Part shown: positions 23,270-34,999 of the stretch, piece by piece
How the letters are laid out: each line of letters begins with the position of its first letter
How positions within the stretch are numbered: the stretch's first letter is position 1
NCBI GenBank assembly: GCA_009617715.1
Contig: VTFK01000218.1
Location: forward strand, 248,001 to 312,000
Source of the DNA: Plectrocnemia conspersa
Taxonomy: Eukaryota; Arthropoda; Insecta; Trichoptera; Polycentropodidae
DNA length: 64,000 nucleotides
Direction: 5' to 3'
Made by a program: the position numbers and the translations under genes
Notes under the pieces: model-generated
What the model was told of the DNA's origin: nothing
Database searches by the model: none
The model's input: the letters and a program-made list of their open reading frames with translations, nothing else

Positions 23270-23980
23270 TTTAGGGGGCGTAGCCCTAGAGGTGGTTGAC
23301 CTCGCGGCCAATGAGACTCTTCGTGAACCCTATCAGACTGTTTATTATGTTATATTTACAAGTTTGATTATGGAAGTTTCTCGCGATGTAGGTGTTCGTG
23401 CGCAGGTGATGATTCTCAGTGTTCTTAGGCTGCGTGCGGCGAGTGTCAGGTGTGTTGTTAGGGTCTGTCGGAGAGGGCGCGTAGCTGGTTCCTCCGTATG
23501 GCTGCTGGTAGATCGACTGCCGCTGGCTCTGCTGTCTCTTGTCTCGTGCCTCAGCGTCTCGTATCTCGTGGACCGTCTGCCAACGTCTCTAGATCGTCTG
23601 CCCACTCCTCGTCGGAGTCCGGGCTTATATCCTTTAGAGGGATGTACGCGTGCGTCGATCTCCTAGCCAATCGCTGGAGTCGCTTCGTAGAATTCGAGAA
23701 ATCGGATGTTGCATATTCGAAAGCGAGTTTTTTGCTTGTCCAGACTTTCGAATTCTACGGAAAGGGTTTGCTGTTATGATGATTAATTGCGTCCGTACCG
23801 TTAAGTCACAAAAGGGATTCTCTTAACGACCCGTGTTGTGTGGTCAAAAGAAATCCCTCTTGTGCCATGAAACCGTATTATTGTTAATGCATGAACGTTT
23901 TTGGTCACGGTCATCAACAATGAGACAATTGCCCTTTTTTGTGTGTAACTATTTGTGTGACTATTTGTGGGGTCGCCACA
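23270..23980 (-). mobile_element. Solo LTR (Ty3/gypsy-like)
   Basis: Read on the - strand the 711-bp unit starts TGTGGCGACC and ends GCCCCCTAAA. It is flanked by the exact 4-bp direct repeat CCAC (+ strand, 23266-23269 and 23981-23984). It holds a TATA-like GGATATAAGCCC at about 23621-23633 and AATAAA at 23341-23346, in the order U3, R, U5. Its GC content is far above its surroundings, and it has no internal retroviral-type coding sequence. The 3' end is not the usual CA, so the terminus may be shifted. The + and - strand open frames inside it are not supported as genes. Confidence 0.55.
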
Positions 23981-24057
23981 CCACCTGTCTGATTCTCAGT
24001 ACTGCCAACTTACAAAACTCGAATTGAATCAACTTGTAGATATAATGTCCTGCCACT

Positions 24058-24483
<426 letters not shown>

Positions 24484-24502
<19 letters not shown>

Positions 24503-24545
24503 TCCGCACTCCAGGCTGAGTGTAGTCATAGTCTCAAGCCTGGAT
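24484..24545. repeat. Perfect inverted repeat, 19-bp arms
   Basis: ATCCAGGCTTGAGACTATG at 24484-24502 is the exact reverse complement of 24527-24545, with a 24-base spacer that itself contains CACT...AGTG. The left arm is LINE coding sequence (Ser-Ser-Leu-Asp-Ile upstream of the Tyr-Tyr-Asn-Gly motif), so the right arm is an inverted duplicate of it. Confidence 0.9.
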
Positions 24546-24879
24546 GAAGCTATATAAATATTTACATCCTTTGTAATTCAACTTAGGAAAAAATATATTG
24601 TATTCAGCGATTATTTCACATTTAGTAAACACTCAATAGCGACGTTGCTTGGTTATCCCAAGATATATTTTATGACGTGTTCGATCTAAGATAAGGTCTA
24701 AGAACGGCGGATTATCTCCGCAACGGTCGACTGTTTGTTGAAACTCAGTTTTCTTGTACAAATGTATATATCGACTATATAAATACAATAAGCACACCCA
24801 ACTGGGGCATTTAATTTATAAAATGTATTTTTGTCAGTTGTCAATTTCGGTGTGGCGGCGTTTCAATTTTATTTTTATT
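24546..24879. other. AT-rich stretch with no feature seen
   Basis: No supported feature. It may contain the inverted continuation of the LINE, but I could not recognise coding motifs. Confidence 0.35.
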
Positions 24880-25275
24880 TTCAACAGGCTACCAGAAGCG
24901 ACAAAATTGAATTTGACTCGCGCCCTGAAAATAAATCCGATCGAAAATTGCTTTTGTCCAGGGGTAAATAAGGTCCCTCGGTTGGGCAGGGCCGGTCTGG
25001 TCAATAACGCGCGAGTTACGGCTAAAACGCGATACATGTGACGTCTCAATTTGCGGATGGGCTGAAAAATGAACTAGGCCCGGGGCGAAATTAGGCTTTA
25101 ACGCGTCGGTAGTTAAGGTCGCGTTTGCGATGACGATGCGGTGTCATTAAAAATGAACTTTATTGCCGCGCCGTAAAGGCCATTTATAGGACAAATCAAT
25201 TTATGTATGTGCCTTAAGCCCGAAAACAACTCCACGGAGCGTTATTTATCGACTGAATAAAATATTGAGAAGCGC
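24880..25275. promoter_or_regulatory. GC-richer island, candidate conserved regulatory element
   Basis: The composition is balanced, with many short motifs (CCATTTATAGG, GTTATTTATCGA, TAATTTGACTCGCG-like strings) and no coding frame with conserved features. Such islands in AT-rich insect DNA are often conserved non-coding elements. TTTAT/CATTTAT strings fit Hox or Caudal sites. The function is inferred from composition only. Confidence 0.3.
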
Positions 25276-25308
25276 TTAGCTGTGTGTGGTGTATTATATA
25301 CAGTTTGT

Positions 25309-25326
25309 GTAAAGTTCGAACTTTAC
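25309..25326. repeat. 18-bp perfect palindrome
   Basis: GTAAAGTTCGAACTTTAC is its own reverse complement. It could be a dimeric factor site or a hairpin; nothing else about it is known. Confidence 0.8.
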
Positions 25327-25661
25327 AGCTATGATTTTTGACAGCGATTAAGCTTGACGTTTTACAGAAATCTGAAAGAGATTTGTTCTAAATCGATGCA
25401 TTAATATTGGCAATCGCTCTTGACTGTAAATAAATGTGTGTTTTAAAAATCATAGATCTTTTGTAAGACTATAAGCAATATTCGGAATATATGGCTAGTA
25501 AAATGTAAAGAAATATGATTTGATTCATGGCGGAAATTTTGTAGAAAAACCGTGTTTTGTTGACCCTCCAAAATATTATTTGATGTACATGTGTTCGCTA
25601 CATACAATACACAACCTAAATTTTTGTATCTGTATGCACTTTTTTTTTGCTGCTGTTGGAT

Positions 25662-25869
25662 TTAACCCTTTGGACGCGGAAATCGACCAAAGTTGATTTT
25701 TTTATTTCTTTGTGCAAAATTCAGTAAAAAAAAATATGTTTTTAAGGAAAAACTTTTTTTTTGTAAATAAATTTAAAATATCATTTTAAATAAATATCAA
25801 GGTAAAATTTGCATTAAAAAAAAAAAACAATTTTATATTTATTTTTGATTAACGCACCCAAAGGGTTAA
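25662..25869. mobile_element. piggyBac-type MITE, 208 bp with TTAA target sites
   Basis: The left end TTAACCCTTTGGACGCG and right end CGCACCCAAAGGGTTAA are inverted repeats with TTAA at each border, the target-site signature of piggyBac elements. The ACGCG and GTGCG parts differ. The interior is poly-T/poly-A rich and non-coding, so it would need a transposase supplied elsewhere. It splits a GC-richer sequence that continues on its right. Confidence 0.75.
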
Positions 25870-26165
25870 AGCGTACAGGTAGTACGTAGTCGCTTCGATG
25901 GCAGATCTTTGGTTGCGTCGGTTGGTGCAACTCAAAGTTGGTGCTTGTTTTTGAGCGCGTGTCCTGGAGGTGATGCTCAACAGGACGCGAGGCGTAAATC
26001 CATACTCAAGGAATTCCTGGAAGTGAAGTAGTAGTCCGAGCGCACATGCTCAGTGGAATCTAGTGTTTAGTCCAGTTTTGTGCCGCGTTATATACTCCGT
26101 TGTGCGAATAAACCGTATCCCCACCCCGTATGTTCTGTGTGTTCCCTGAGTATCTGTGATTTTAG
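25870..26165 (+). mobile_element. Possible LTR 3' portion
   Basis: Directly right of the MITE is a GC-rich stretch with GTTATATACTCCG, then GCGAATAAACCG, then a short C- and T-rich end. This TATA-like, AATAAA, short-tail order resembles the R-U5 part of an LTR. I could not fix either end or a target-site duplication. A non-LTR origin or regulatory DNA remains possible. Confidence 0.25.
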
Positions 26166-27880
26166 ACTTAAAACAATTAGTTCTCAAATATTTATTATTT
26201 TAATCTAATTGAATAGTAAACGATAAAATTTTGAAGATGAAAAAAACATGTTATTAAAAATACAAAAAAATATGCGTATGTTAGAATTATTTATTTATAT
26301 TTAAAAAATAATAAATCATTCAGTGTTTCATCATTATTTATTTTGATGAAAAACTCGGTATGCTCCAAAAATATTAATATAATAAATTACTTGGGAAAAA
26401 TTTAAATTAAATATTTGTATTGATTTAAGAGAAAAAACATTGAGAAAGTCCACAGCATCAGAAAGTAAACTTAAAAATGAGTAATTTATGAAATTTCGGC
26501 AATTAAAAAGTGTTTTATCTTAAGTTTCTTGTATTTGTTGGCTATTATTTGCTATGGTAATGGCTGATAAAATAATATCAATATATAAAGATAATATTCG
26601 CAAGAAGGGTACATTTGGACTATATATAATGCATTGGTAAACTAGAGAAAATAAGGAAATCATGAGTTGTTATAATATACAGCACTTATTTAAATATTAT
26701 TCAAAACAGCTATGCTTTTAGAATATTTTGTTGATTTTTGATGTTCTTAGATTTTTTAAATATTCCAATGAACATATTAAAGTAATACATTATGAATACT
26801 CCAGAAATAAATTTCTACCTAGGTTTCTGAATGCCTTGGAATCCATGATGTCTATATTGAAAAAATAATTAATGGACTGTTCAAAAGTTATTATAAGTCA
26901 ATCCGAAAATAAGATGCTCTATAGATATTTTTTGGACTTTCTGAATATAACTCGTATTTTGTAATACCTCGGAAAAAATCAGAACGTCTATTATTAATTA
27001 AAATTAATTAGATTTGCAATACAATGTTTGATATTTAGAGTCAAGTTAGTAAAGAGCTAAAATAGTAAAATTTTGATAAAATTAAATTGAATTCAAGATG
27101 TTTAGGTAATATTTTATTTTATCTTTCGTCACCCCTCAAAGTTTTCTCATTTGCCACAAATATCGAAGTATGAATGTGTCACTTATTTAAAATGAAACTC
27201 TCACTGAGTGGAAGGCTTAAGCTTAAGTCTACTTCTGTATCAGAGCTTGCTCAAATTTCTAACTGCTTTATCTGCGACCAATATAGTATTTGATTCAATT
27301 TTTAAAGTATATAATTTAATATAAATTAAAAGCAATATTAAAAATCTATTCTTGATCTAACGACGAAGCAATAGTGTGTATATGGTTTAGAAAAAATATA
27401 GATTATGTATACTTTTCAACAGAATTATAAAAAAATAACAAATTAAATAGGTTTTTACCGAGTGATAATATCATTCGGGCCATGAAAAAAAAAAATTACT
27501 ATCTACTTATTTATTTTTCACTAATATGTATTCTCCTGCTACTCATTCATAATAAGGTCACCATTAAAAGCATATTTTAGCTCTTAAATCTTCACGTGTG
27601 TGACCAAATCTGGCTGAAATAATTTTATTCTTGCATTATTTGTAGTATGATAAAATATAACTTATACACATTTTCAGAGAAATTTTTAACGCCATCAAAA
27701 TAATTGTTTCATCTGATCACCAGTTTTGAGACATTGCTTATAAATATGTAGAGATATAGTTTTTTACTTTTAATCAAATTTTAAACATAATTAGATTGTT
27801 CTTCTTTAGTATTAAAGTTGTACTTCTACTCTAAATAGCAATTTAATTTTGTTTCAGAACACAATTCGTTTAATTTGACG
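26166..27880. other. AT-rich stretch with no feature seen
   Basis: About 1.7 kb of AT-rich DNA with no recognisable repeat, gene or island. Confidence 0.45.
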
Positions 27881-28330
27881 AATTTCGATCGTTGAGTATT
27901 ACGTAATCCAATTAATTACAAACGGACCTAGCGGTCGATGTATTCGAATTTGAATATTTCCCATCCCTCGAAGGGCCTTCTTTGAATAATAAATGAGGTT
28001 TTGTAGAATCCACGGACTATTGTTTCCACTTGAGCCCGCACAATTATTGCCAACTATTCCACACAACGAGAAGAATATTAAACGCTAGCTGTGTTTGATG
28101 TTTCTATAATAATGGAGCTGTGGAAAATATTTCCAACATATTTATTAAAATATTTATTGGAATTAATAAAAAGTTTTACAGCGCCATCGAGGATATTGCT
28201 ATTGGAGCTTTATTCGTAATATAAATATATGTTTTAAATCTATCATAAGAATTTCAATCCGAACTTTAGAGCGTAACTGAAACGAGAATACGTTATGAGT
28301 TGTGCAGACGTTCGATATATTATATACTAT
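27881..28330. other. Mildly GC-richer island, possible regulatory DNA
   Basis: The segment contains TAATCCAATTAATTACAAAC (homeodomain-like TAAT sites), CATCCCTCGAAGGGCC and similar mixed-composition sequence without coding frames. Confidence 0.22.
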
Positions 28331-28879
28331 TTTAAATATATAACATTTTCACGATCATACTGGCGAGCGGCAGCTAGGATGTGAAAATATTACGATTGTT
28401 ATAAATATTTTTAATATTAGATATTTTATACGAAGTTGGAAAATTCAATGTTCTTCAATATATTTATATAGATGTTGATAAATATATAAATAAGTTAGGA
28501 ATAAAAGTAAATAATATAATTTTTAAAATCATATTTTTTATTTAGTTGTAAATAGAATACTCGGTAAAGCTCTTTTGGTTTATTCCATTTATTCTATTTG
28601 CAAAGGTTTGCCGACAAATTTAGCTTTTTTATTGAAAAAACGTATTTGTAATGAATATTTTATATTTCGTAGAATATCGAAATATTATAAACTCACTTCC
28701 TTTTAATATTAATTTATATAAAGTCAAATAAATATATTATTATTATTTTGACTTGATACGAGTGATATAAATAATATTAGAATTAAAATTACGTTGTAAT
28801 GTAAAAATCAAAATAAATATTTTTTTTTTATAATGGTTGAGCCGTATACTTTTCGCATAATTAGAACGTATTTTATATC
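28331..28879. other. AT-rich stretch with no feature seen
   Basis: No supported feature. Confidence 0.4.
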
Positions 28880-29260
28880 AAATACGCGTTATGCGAAAGA
28901 TTAATTTTGGGGTTGGGTCATAAGGGAGAGCATCGGTCGCGTGAGATTTAAAAAAAAATTAACACGTATCCACGGATACATGGCCAGTTCAGGGGTATCG
29001 TGTAAATAATTAATTACAATAAGGTACGGCCTCGTGCACATAAGTCACTTGTAAAATGGATACCGGGTCGAATAGGGCTTTTAACGGGCCGATGTAAGGC
29101 CATTTTTCTTAGGGAACAATAGACACACGCGATGGCGTAAATCATTTTGGATTTACGAGTGCCTCCGTAACTCATCTGCGCAAAGTGTTTTGAAAGTGGG
29201 AGGGGCGGAGAGGGTGCGCTTGTCTATTATATTGACGAGAGCTGTGTGATGAGGCTGAAG
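28880..29260. promoter_or_regulatory. GC-richer island, candidate enhancer
   Basis: Clusters of developmental factor cores are visible: AAATAATTAATTACAATAA (homeodomain), GGAACAATAGAC (Sox-like) and CATCTG E-box near 29174. There is no coding frame. Composition changes abruptly at both sides. The enhancer role is inferred from composition and motifs. Confidence 0.3.
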
Positions 29261-31190
29261 GGACTTCTGGGTGAGAAACTACTCCAATGATTTCGAACGA
29301 GAGACTTGTTGGATAACACAGAATGGCTCGACACATTATTAGTAATAATCTATTACATTAGGATCTCGCACGTGATAAGTGCAGGTGTATCGAATGTTTT
29401 AAATTCGATCAAAGACCAACTTGATTGTTCAACCCAAAATTTTCTGGATTATAATTAATGCAAATAATCCCGGGATTCATAGGTATCGTAAATCATACGA
29501 GATACAGGTACACCGGAAATGGATTCTTTACTCATGACATTACTGTTGAAATAATTTTCTGTTAAAATGAAAGTATATTATTTAAGACAAGACTTTTCAT
29601 TTAACATACAGTACACACCGTTGATGTCTGTTTTTATGAGACAATTTTATGTGCTTCCCCTGAAAGTATTACACGGTAGCTTACTTTGTAAGAAACTACG
29701 TTTTCATTATCTGAAAATATTTTCGATTTGAAATGTTTAGATTTTGTACAAACATGCAGGGGACAAATATACAACTAATTAAAAATATGTTTGCCTCGAG
29801 TGGTTTAGATATATCATAGAAAAGTTTATCTTCACAATTTTATCTAAACATCTGGCACTTTCACGGATCACAGCAGTAGTCACCTGGCTGCAGATCATTA
29901 AACTTCTCGGACGGATCGTCTTTAATTACACTTTCACCGCGGCTGATATTTCAAATATTATGGTTTATTAAATTCAAGCTATTTACAGCCTTAAATTATA
30001 ATAAATAACCATATTATTAGACTCACAGGTTTATGGCATCTTTAGGTGACTTCTATAGAAGCCAAAGATTAACTTATTTTTTTGCTTAGTTAACTTAATT
30101 TGGTATCTATATGGCAAGTCGTACAAATTGTACTTGCCATGTACTAGTTTTTTATTGACAGCTACTAGTTCTCTTTTTATGTTTTATATTTAAGTTAATG
30201 TATGCATTAATGGCAATTTTTAAGCAATTATTTTGGATTAAGCATATATTACGTAATGAATTATCAGTTACATTGGATTATAAATGAGCTCAATTTTGCA
30301 TATACAGCAGAGTTTTCTTGCTACTATTATAGCTTTAGCAAAAATGGTTTGACAGTATTCGTTTGTTGCATATCTTTATAACAGTCATCGCTTTAGTTTT
30401 GATATATTTATTACTAATTCAAAAAGCTAACTATTAATTTGTAGTAGTGTTAACAAGTCGGTTATCTCCGATAATTTCCGCCCTGGTATTCTCGGAATAG
30501 TTTTTAGTTTCTCGTTTATCAGGAAAAAAACAAATGGATTGTATACCTTATTAAATTGTTGCCAATACAGAGAATAACGCATAGACGATTAATATACGAC
30601 AAAATAATCTTTCTAAGATAAAGTCCTCCATTTGGCTGCCAAAATTTCAATCTACAAAAGTAAAACGATTAGATTTGTTGCTGTTGATTGAACCATTAAT
30701 ACAGTTTAGACACCTTACCAAACTTTTGCAGATGGACTTTTGAATGGGTTGACAGTTAGATTTTGTTTTATAATCGTCTGTAACACATCATCACTCTTGG
30801 AGACATCATGGTCTTGTTTCTTCTCAACCCTGTAGTTTCTAAACCGAAAACGCTGGAACCATATTTGTGTCTGGATCATAAATCTTGTACAGTTTGTTTA
30901 TAGCCGTTGTTGCAGAAGTGCACGAAAATATTGCGTTAATCCTGGGATTATCTGTTAGTATAATGATAAAAATATTTCCTGATTCTCGCTTGTACTGCTA
31001 ACGTAGGCGATTGGTCGCCACAATCACAAACTAAAGAAGATAACGTGCTGTGTGATTTGTCCTTATCAATGTCCATGAACTTATGATAAGTGATGCTGAC
31101 ATTTTTATTTACACTCTTCTGTTTGAGATTGCTTTCTAAAGCATGAACTTCAGACGAATTCCAGGTCGGTTCACATGCTATTATTTTATG
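29261..31190. other. AT-rich stretch with weak structure only
   Basis: The part at 30750-31150 is somewhat GC-richer and, on the - strand, gives short peptide pieces with many stops (for example KCGSSVFGLETT-like strings). It may be a decayed mobile-element gene, but I cannot place it. The rest shows nothing. Confidence 0.3.
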
Positions 31191-31560
31191 ATTTAATATA
31201 CATAACTAAAATTTGGATTGTAGTGGGTTAAAATTGTCGGTGCCAGGTGTTGGTGCGAATTGTCGGTTGTAAATGTCGGTTTTCCCGCAGCCGATTCCAA
31301 TATGTCTGAGTGGATCGGGCGTGTCCTTCTCGCCAGCCCCCATTTGCTGTCATATTTCACACGCTTTATACGGTCATGTCGAAACGTATTACGACCAAAG
31401 ACTGAGTGCCCCATACACGCATCAAACGTCGTTGGACGGAAGCTTTTACTCGTAAACATTTTATTATTTGATCCGCGCGCGCATGCGCACTTTACGACGC
31501 ATTTTATAATATCTGTCTGTCTGTCTGTCCGTCCTCATGTATGACGAAATTTTAGATTAT
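31191..31560. other. GC-richer island with a (CTGT)n run
   Basis: Both strands are open for 60-94 codons here, but the peptides lack recognised motifs and the frames overlap in opposite directions. A CGCGCGCATGCGCAC string lies at about 31476. A (CTGT)n run occupies about 31511-31529. It may be conserved non-coding DNA or part of an unidentified repeat. Confidence 0.3.
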
Positions 31561-32319
31561 TTGGGTTAATGGTAGGAAAGGGGGCAATATTTTAACAACC
31601 GGTTCTCCATAAAAAGTTTTAATGCACGACGCGGATGTATGCTACTTTCGTAGGACCTACGTTTTTATTTTCAAGGGAGAATAAAAATAAGAATTCGCGC
31701 TGGTGGATTTTTTTAACAACTGGTTCCATTTAAATGTGGGCAATATTATTAAACTATTAATGCTTCACGAAATGAAATATTCAACGTGCGTAGGCACTGC
31801 TTATTAAGATAATTTCTGTATATATTATATAAAATTATCATCGTAATTATGATTAATTAGAATATTGAAATTTTGACATAAATAATGTAAATAAATTAAT
31901 GTAATTAAGCAGCACTTGTATGAATATGCTTAAATTATATTTCGACTCGTCATGTCGTCAAGTGTAATTATTAATGAAATAAAATCATATTCGTTGAAAA
32001 CTCAACGAAAAGTTCATAACATAAATATTTATGTTTTTACTCATTAAAAATATAACATATGTACCTACTTCAATTGTATTACAATATTAACTCTGATAAA
32101 AAATATTTTTAGTTCGCAACATTACTTATTATATTTTGTATAGTTTCATACGTTACGCGTGAATAACGTAATTTCATGTATATATGCATGTTATAATAAT
32201 AATACTTATAAATGGTTAGAGGTGTATGGATGAAAGGTTGTTGAATTAATGTAAAAATTTTATCGGATAATAGGTGATGAAGTTTAAATATATGGTATTA
32301 AAAGTCGCATAGTTTTCGG

Positions 32320-32530
32320 TGGAGTATCGAGTTGAATTATTGTCGGCTGTGATTTGTCACGGAGCAGCAAGAATCTATCGTAGTATGTTTTTGTGGTGAT
32401 GTTGGATAATCCAATGATGTGTCTAATGCTGAGTCCTGGAAGCGTTTTTCTCTATCTGCCTTTCGCCCACCTATTAGCACTAATAGGTGGTCCGCAAAAT
32501 CTTAACAATTATTAACGCAATTGTTTTGAC
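32320..32530. repeat. Dispersed repeat family R2, copy 1
   Basis: This shares TATTGTCGGCTGTGATTTGT-like sequence and AATAGGTGGTCCG with a nearby CAATTATTAACGCAATTGTT-like run with 47560-47940, in the same order and orientation. The spacing differs (about 200 versus 380 bp), so one copy has an internal deletion or the other an insertion. The element type is not identified. Confidence 0.45.
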
Positions 32531-32639
32531 TCGAGCTATATGTCCAAATTAGTGAATGGATGAGATTAAACAAATCAACAATTAATTAAAAAAAAACCAA
32601 CCATGTGATATTTAATAATAATTTTGATATTACAATCAG

Positions 32640-33005
32640 TGTAAACAATTCTTCAATTACAAAAAGTGATAATATATCAATTCTTGGTCTACTTTTAGAT
32701 AATAATTTAAATTTATAGAGTCATATTAATTATACAATAAAAACAATATTAGCAATGTCAAAAAGTTTATACAGGTTTTAAAATATATTATCATATAAAA
32801 CTAGATTAAACATTTATTATGTATGCGCATATTCATAGTCTTGCGTTTGGGGATTTACAAGTAAATTTATATTAAAATCACTTCAAGTTAATCAAAATAG
32901 TGCTATAAAAAATATTAAATTTGCCTTTCGATGCTCATAAAAAAAGGCATATATATTTGAAATTTCTTTTACCAAAATATTAACTAATAATGGTAACAAA
33001 AAAAA
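32640..33005 (+). pseudogene. Jockey-type LINE reverse transcriptase fragment, C-terminal part
   Basis: A single + frame with several stops reads ISILGLLLDNNLNL, SHINYTIKTILAMSKSLYR, LSYKTRLNIYYVCAYS, VWGFTSKFILKSLQVNQNSA and IKNIKFAFRCS. This follows the post-catalytic part of Jockey-clade ORF2: 'yLGv-x-l-D-x-x-l-x-f-x-x-H-I', 'LY', 'k-l-x-l-Y-x-x-y-i', 'y-g-x-x-x-W', and 'l-Q-x-x-Q-N-x-a-l-r'. The catalytic YADD part is absent. Confidence 0.65.
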
Positions 33006-33169
33006 AATTATATACAAAATTATTTGTTCAATAAAATTTAATATAAAATATTTAAGAGTACTTATTATATTTTAAAACCGCAGAATGAGTCATGCAGTAT
33101 TATGTAAATAAAAAAATATATATTTCGTATATATTTTTATTTGTTCGAAATGATAACTATACTAGTTCC

Positions 33170-33345
33170 ATGAGCTTAGTCCTCTTTAGCCGGTTTTTTC
33201 AAGCTGTCCGCATTGAGGAGTTTGCTGCCTCGATGTTGACGTGCTGTTCGAGCCTCGTTTCATGTTTAGCAGCAAAACGTTTTATAGCACTGGCGACGTC
33301 TGTGACACATAGTTCACGATATATGTCTCCATCGCGAACATGACA
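33170..33345 (-). pseudogene. Jockey-type LINE ORF2 C-terminus
   Basis: On the - strand the frame reads VRDGDIYRELCVTDVASAIK, RFAAKHETRLEQHVNIEAAN, then after a stop KNRLKRTKLME. This fits the extreme C-terminus of Jockey-clade ORF2 proteins. They end 'W-F-V-R-N-x-x-i-h-r-D-L', a helix with 'H-x-x-R-l-x-x-H-x-N', and a basic 'RRLKR-x-k-P' tail. It is opposite in strand to the fragment at 32640-33005, so the two are either separate insertions or a rearranged one. Confidence 0.65.
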
Positions 33346-33423
33346 ATGTTTCGTAGTACTTTATTTTTTATTTTATTTCGAATTCCTATATGGACACTAT
33401 TGTTTTTAATTTTTATCGTGTAT

Positions 33424-33635
33424 GGGAGATCTGAATTAGTGATACCTAATAATATAATTATAATTACGATTGATCATCACAGATTAGGTTTTCCAAAATG
33501 TTTCTAATCTAGTGGGTTACTAAAATAAAATCGAGCTAGGTAGTTTTTAGTGACATCTATTGATTGTAAGCTAGAATAATAGTTTATAAATAATAAAACA
33601 TATGTCACTGATTTACATAGGCGTTTCAATAGTAC
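33424..33635 (+). repeat. SINE copy C (body and tail)
   Basis: The landmarks are TGGGAGATCTGAATTAGTGA, TATAATTATAATTACGATTG, TTAGGTTTTCC, AAAATCGAGCTAGG, GTGACATCTATTGATTGTAA and TATGTCACTGATTTACATAG. The head is absent. It sits directly after the Jockey C-terminal relic. Confidence 0.65.
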
Positions 33636-34380
33636 GTTAATTATTTAAATAAATAAATCTTTGACCTTCACCTATTATTATACATATAGGTTCATATTGG
33701 ATATGTTGCAATATAAAAAGAAGTGCGTTCCAAAGATATTTTAGTCAATCCTTCAAATATAATACTTTTTATCTTATGATAATATTATTTATGTGATTTA
33801 TATGGGGGTAAATCGTTATATTTAATATTATAAAGCAAATAATGTTTAATTTAAATTATAAATCATATATTTTATTATTTGTGTTATGAACATATTTTAC
33901 GTATAAAATTTTGTGAGTAATAAATATGGAAAGTTGTTTACTGACAACTTTTATAATAAAAATACTTTTACGGGAATACGAAGCATATATATAAGTATAT
34001 TTAATATCGTGCCAGTGTTTCGTGACAAAACTAAAATTTAACATGTCGTTATGATAAAATTGCTCTCTAATTGTAGCAATTATAAAGTTTTATATAGCAT
34101 GTATTGTTGAAAACTGTAAATATTTCAGTAATTATGAATTGAATATAGCTTACATTAATTTTATAAACTATATTGAATTGCATTAGTATTTACGAATATG
34201 CTTGACTTTAAAACCTATACACTATCCATTGAGTCAGATCGGTTCAATTACATGGAGATGAATCTCATTCAGACACTGATTGTTTAGAAGTGGACCGAGG
34301 TAATTCCGCGAAAGTTCAGTATTATATTTTTATGTATTAAGCGCTGTTCTAGGTAAAAAGTATCGCAGTTAATAAAGTTT
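33636..34380. other. AT-rich stretch with no feature seen
   Basis: No supported feature. Confidence 0.4.
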
Positions 34381-34770
34381 TTTCATATACAAATACGTCA
34401 CGAGCATAAACCGAGCTTTTTATATTATATACGCATCATAATAATTTAATATAAAGTATGTACGCGGCGAACGGGCCACATCATATTTCTCCTTGTTGTG
34501 CATTATAAATTCAAGTCGTTCATTTTTACTGCTTTCGAAATTATCATGTATCTTGTTGTAGCCGAGTTTTCGGCAATATGTTACAAGTTTTCAGGCGCGG
34601 TCGTGCGGATGACACGACCTTGTTGTAGGTGTGTATGTGTGTATAGAACATAGATGTTTATTTTCCGTAATTGCACGAAAGCGGGGTAAGAGGTGGGTGG
34701 CTCTTTTTCCTCGTTCGGCCCTGGATTACACAACTATAGTGGCCGGTAGATTGACTTTTTTATTCATCCT
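34381..34770. other. Mildly GC-richer island, possible regulatory DNA
   Basis: It contains GTACGCGGCGAACGGGCC and a small hairpin GGTCGTG-CGGATGA-CACGACC near 34599-34619. No coding frame was found. Confidence 0.22.
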
Positions 34771-34867
34771 TTATGAGCGTTAAGTTAATTAGTGAGAGAT
34801 ATTGTGATATTACTTGAGAAGCAAAAAATGTTTGCTTGATGGTATGCACGTTACAGTGAATGTATAT

Positions 34868-34990
34868 TACTAGTGAAAATATATTTTCCCTGGCATTTCA
34901 GTAAAATCATAGTGGAATACATTTTCACTAGTAGATATATACTTCTACTAGTGAAAAGGAAATTTAATTGATAGGTGCTAGTGAAATTAT
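34868..34990. repeat. Cluster of ACTAGTGAAA repeats, one pair inverted
   Basis: TACTAGTGAAAAT at 34868-34880 is the perfect reverse complement of ATTTTCACTAGTA at 34921-34933. Further direct copies are at about 34948 and 34977, and weaker CAGTGAAATT or TAGTGAAATT copies lie at about 35441 and 35485. This may be a short palindromic MITE or remnants of its ends. Confidence 0.55.
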
Positions 34991-34999
34991 AGGCTGAAA

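Noticed and set aside
23256..23779. Frames of 86-136 codons on both strands
   Set aside because: They lie inside the solo LTR, overlap each other and have no recognised domain.
31511..31529. (CTGT)n run as a regulatory repeat
   Set aside because: It is a short simple repeat with about four to five units and nothing to indicate function.
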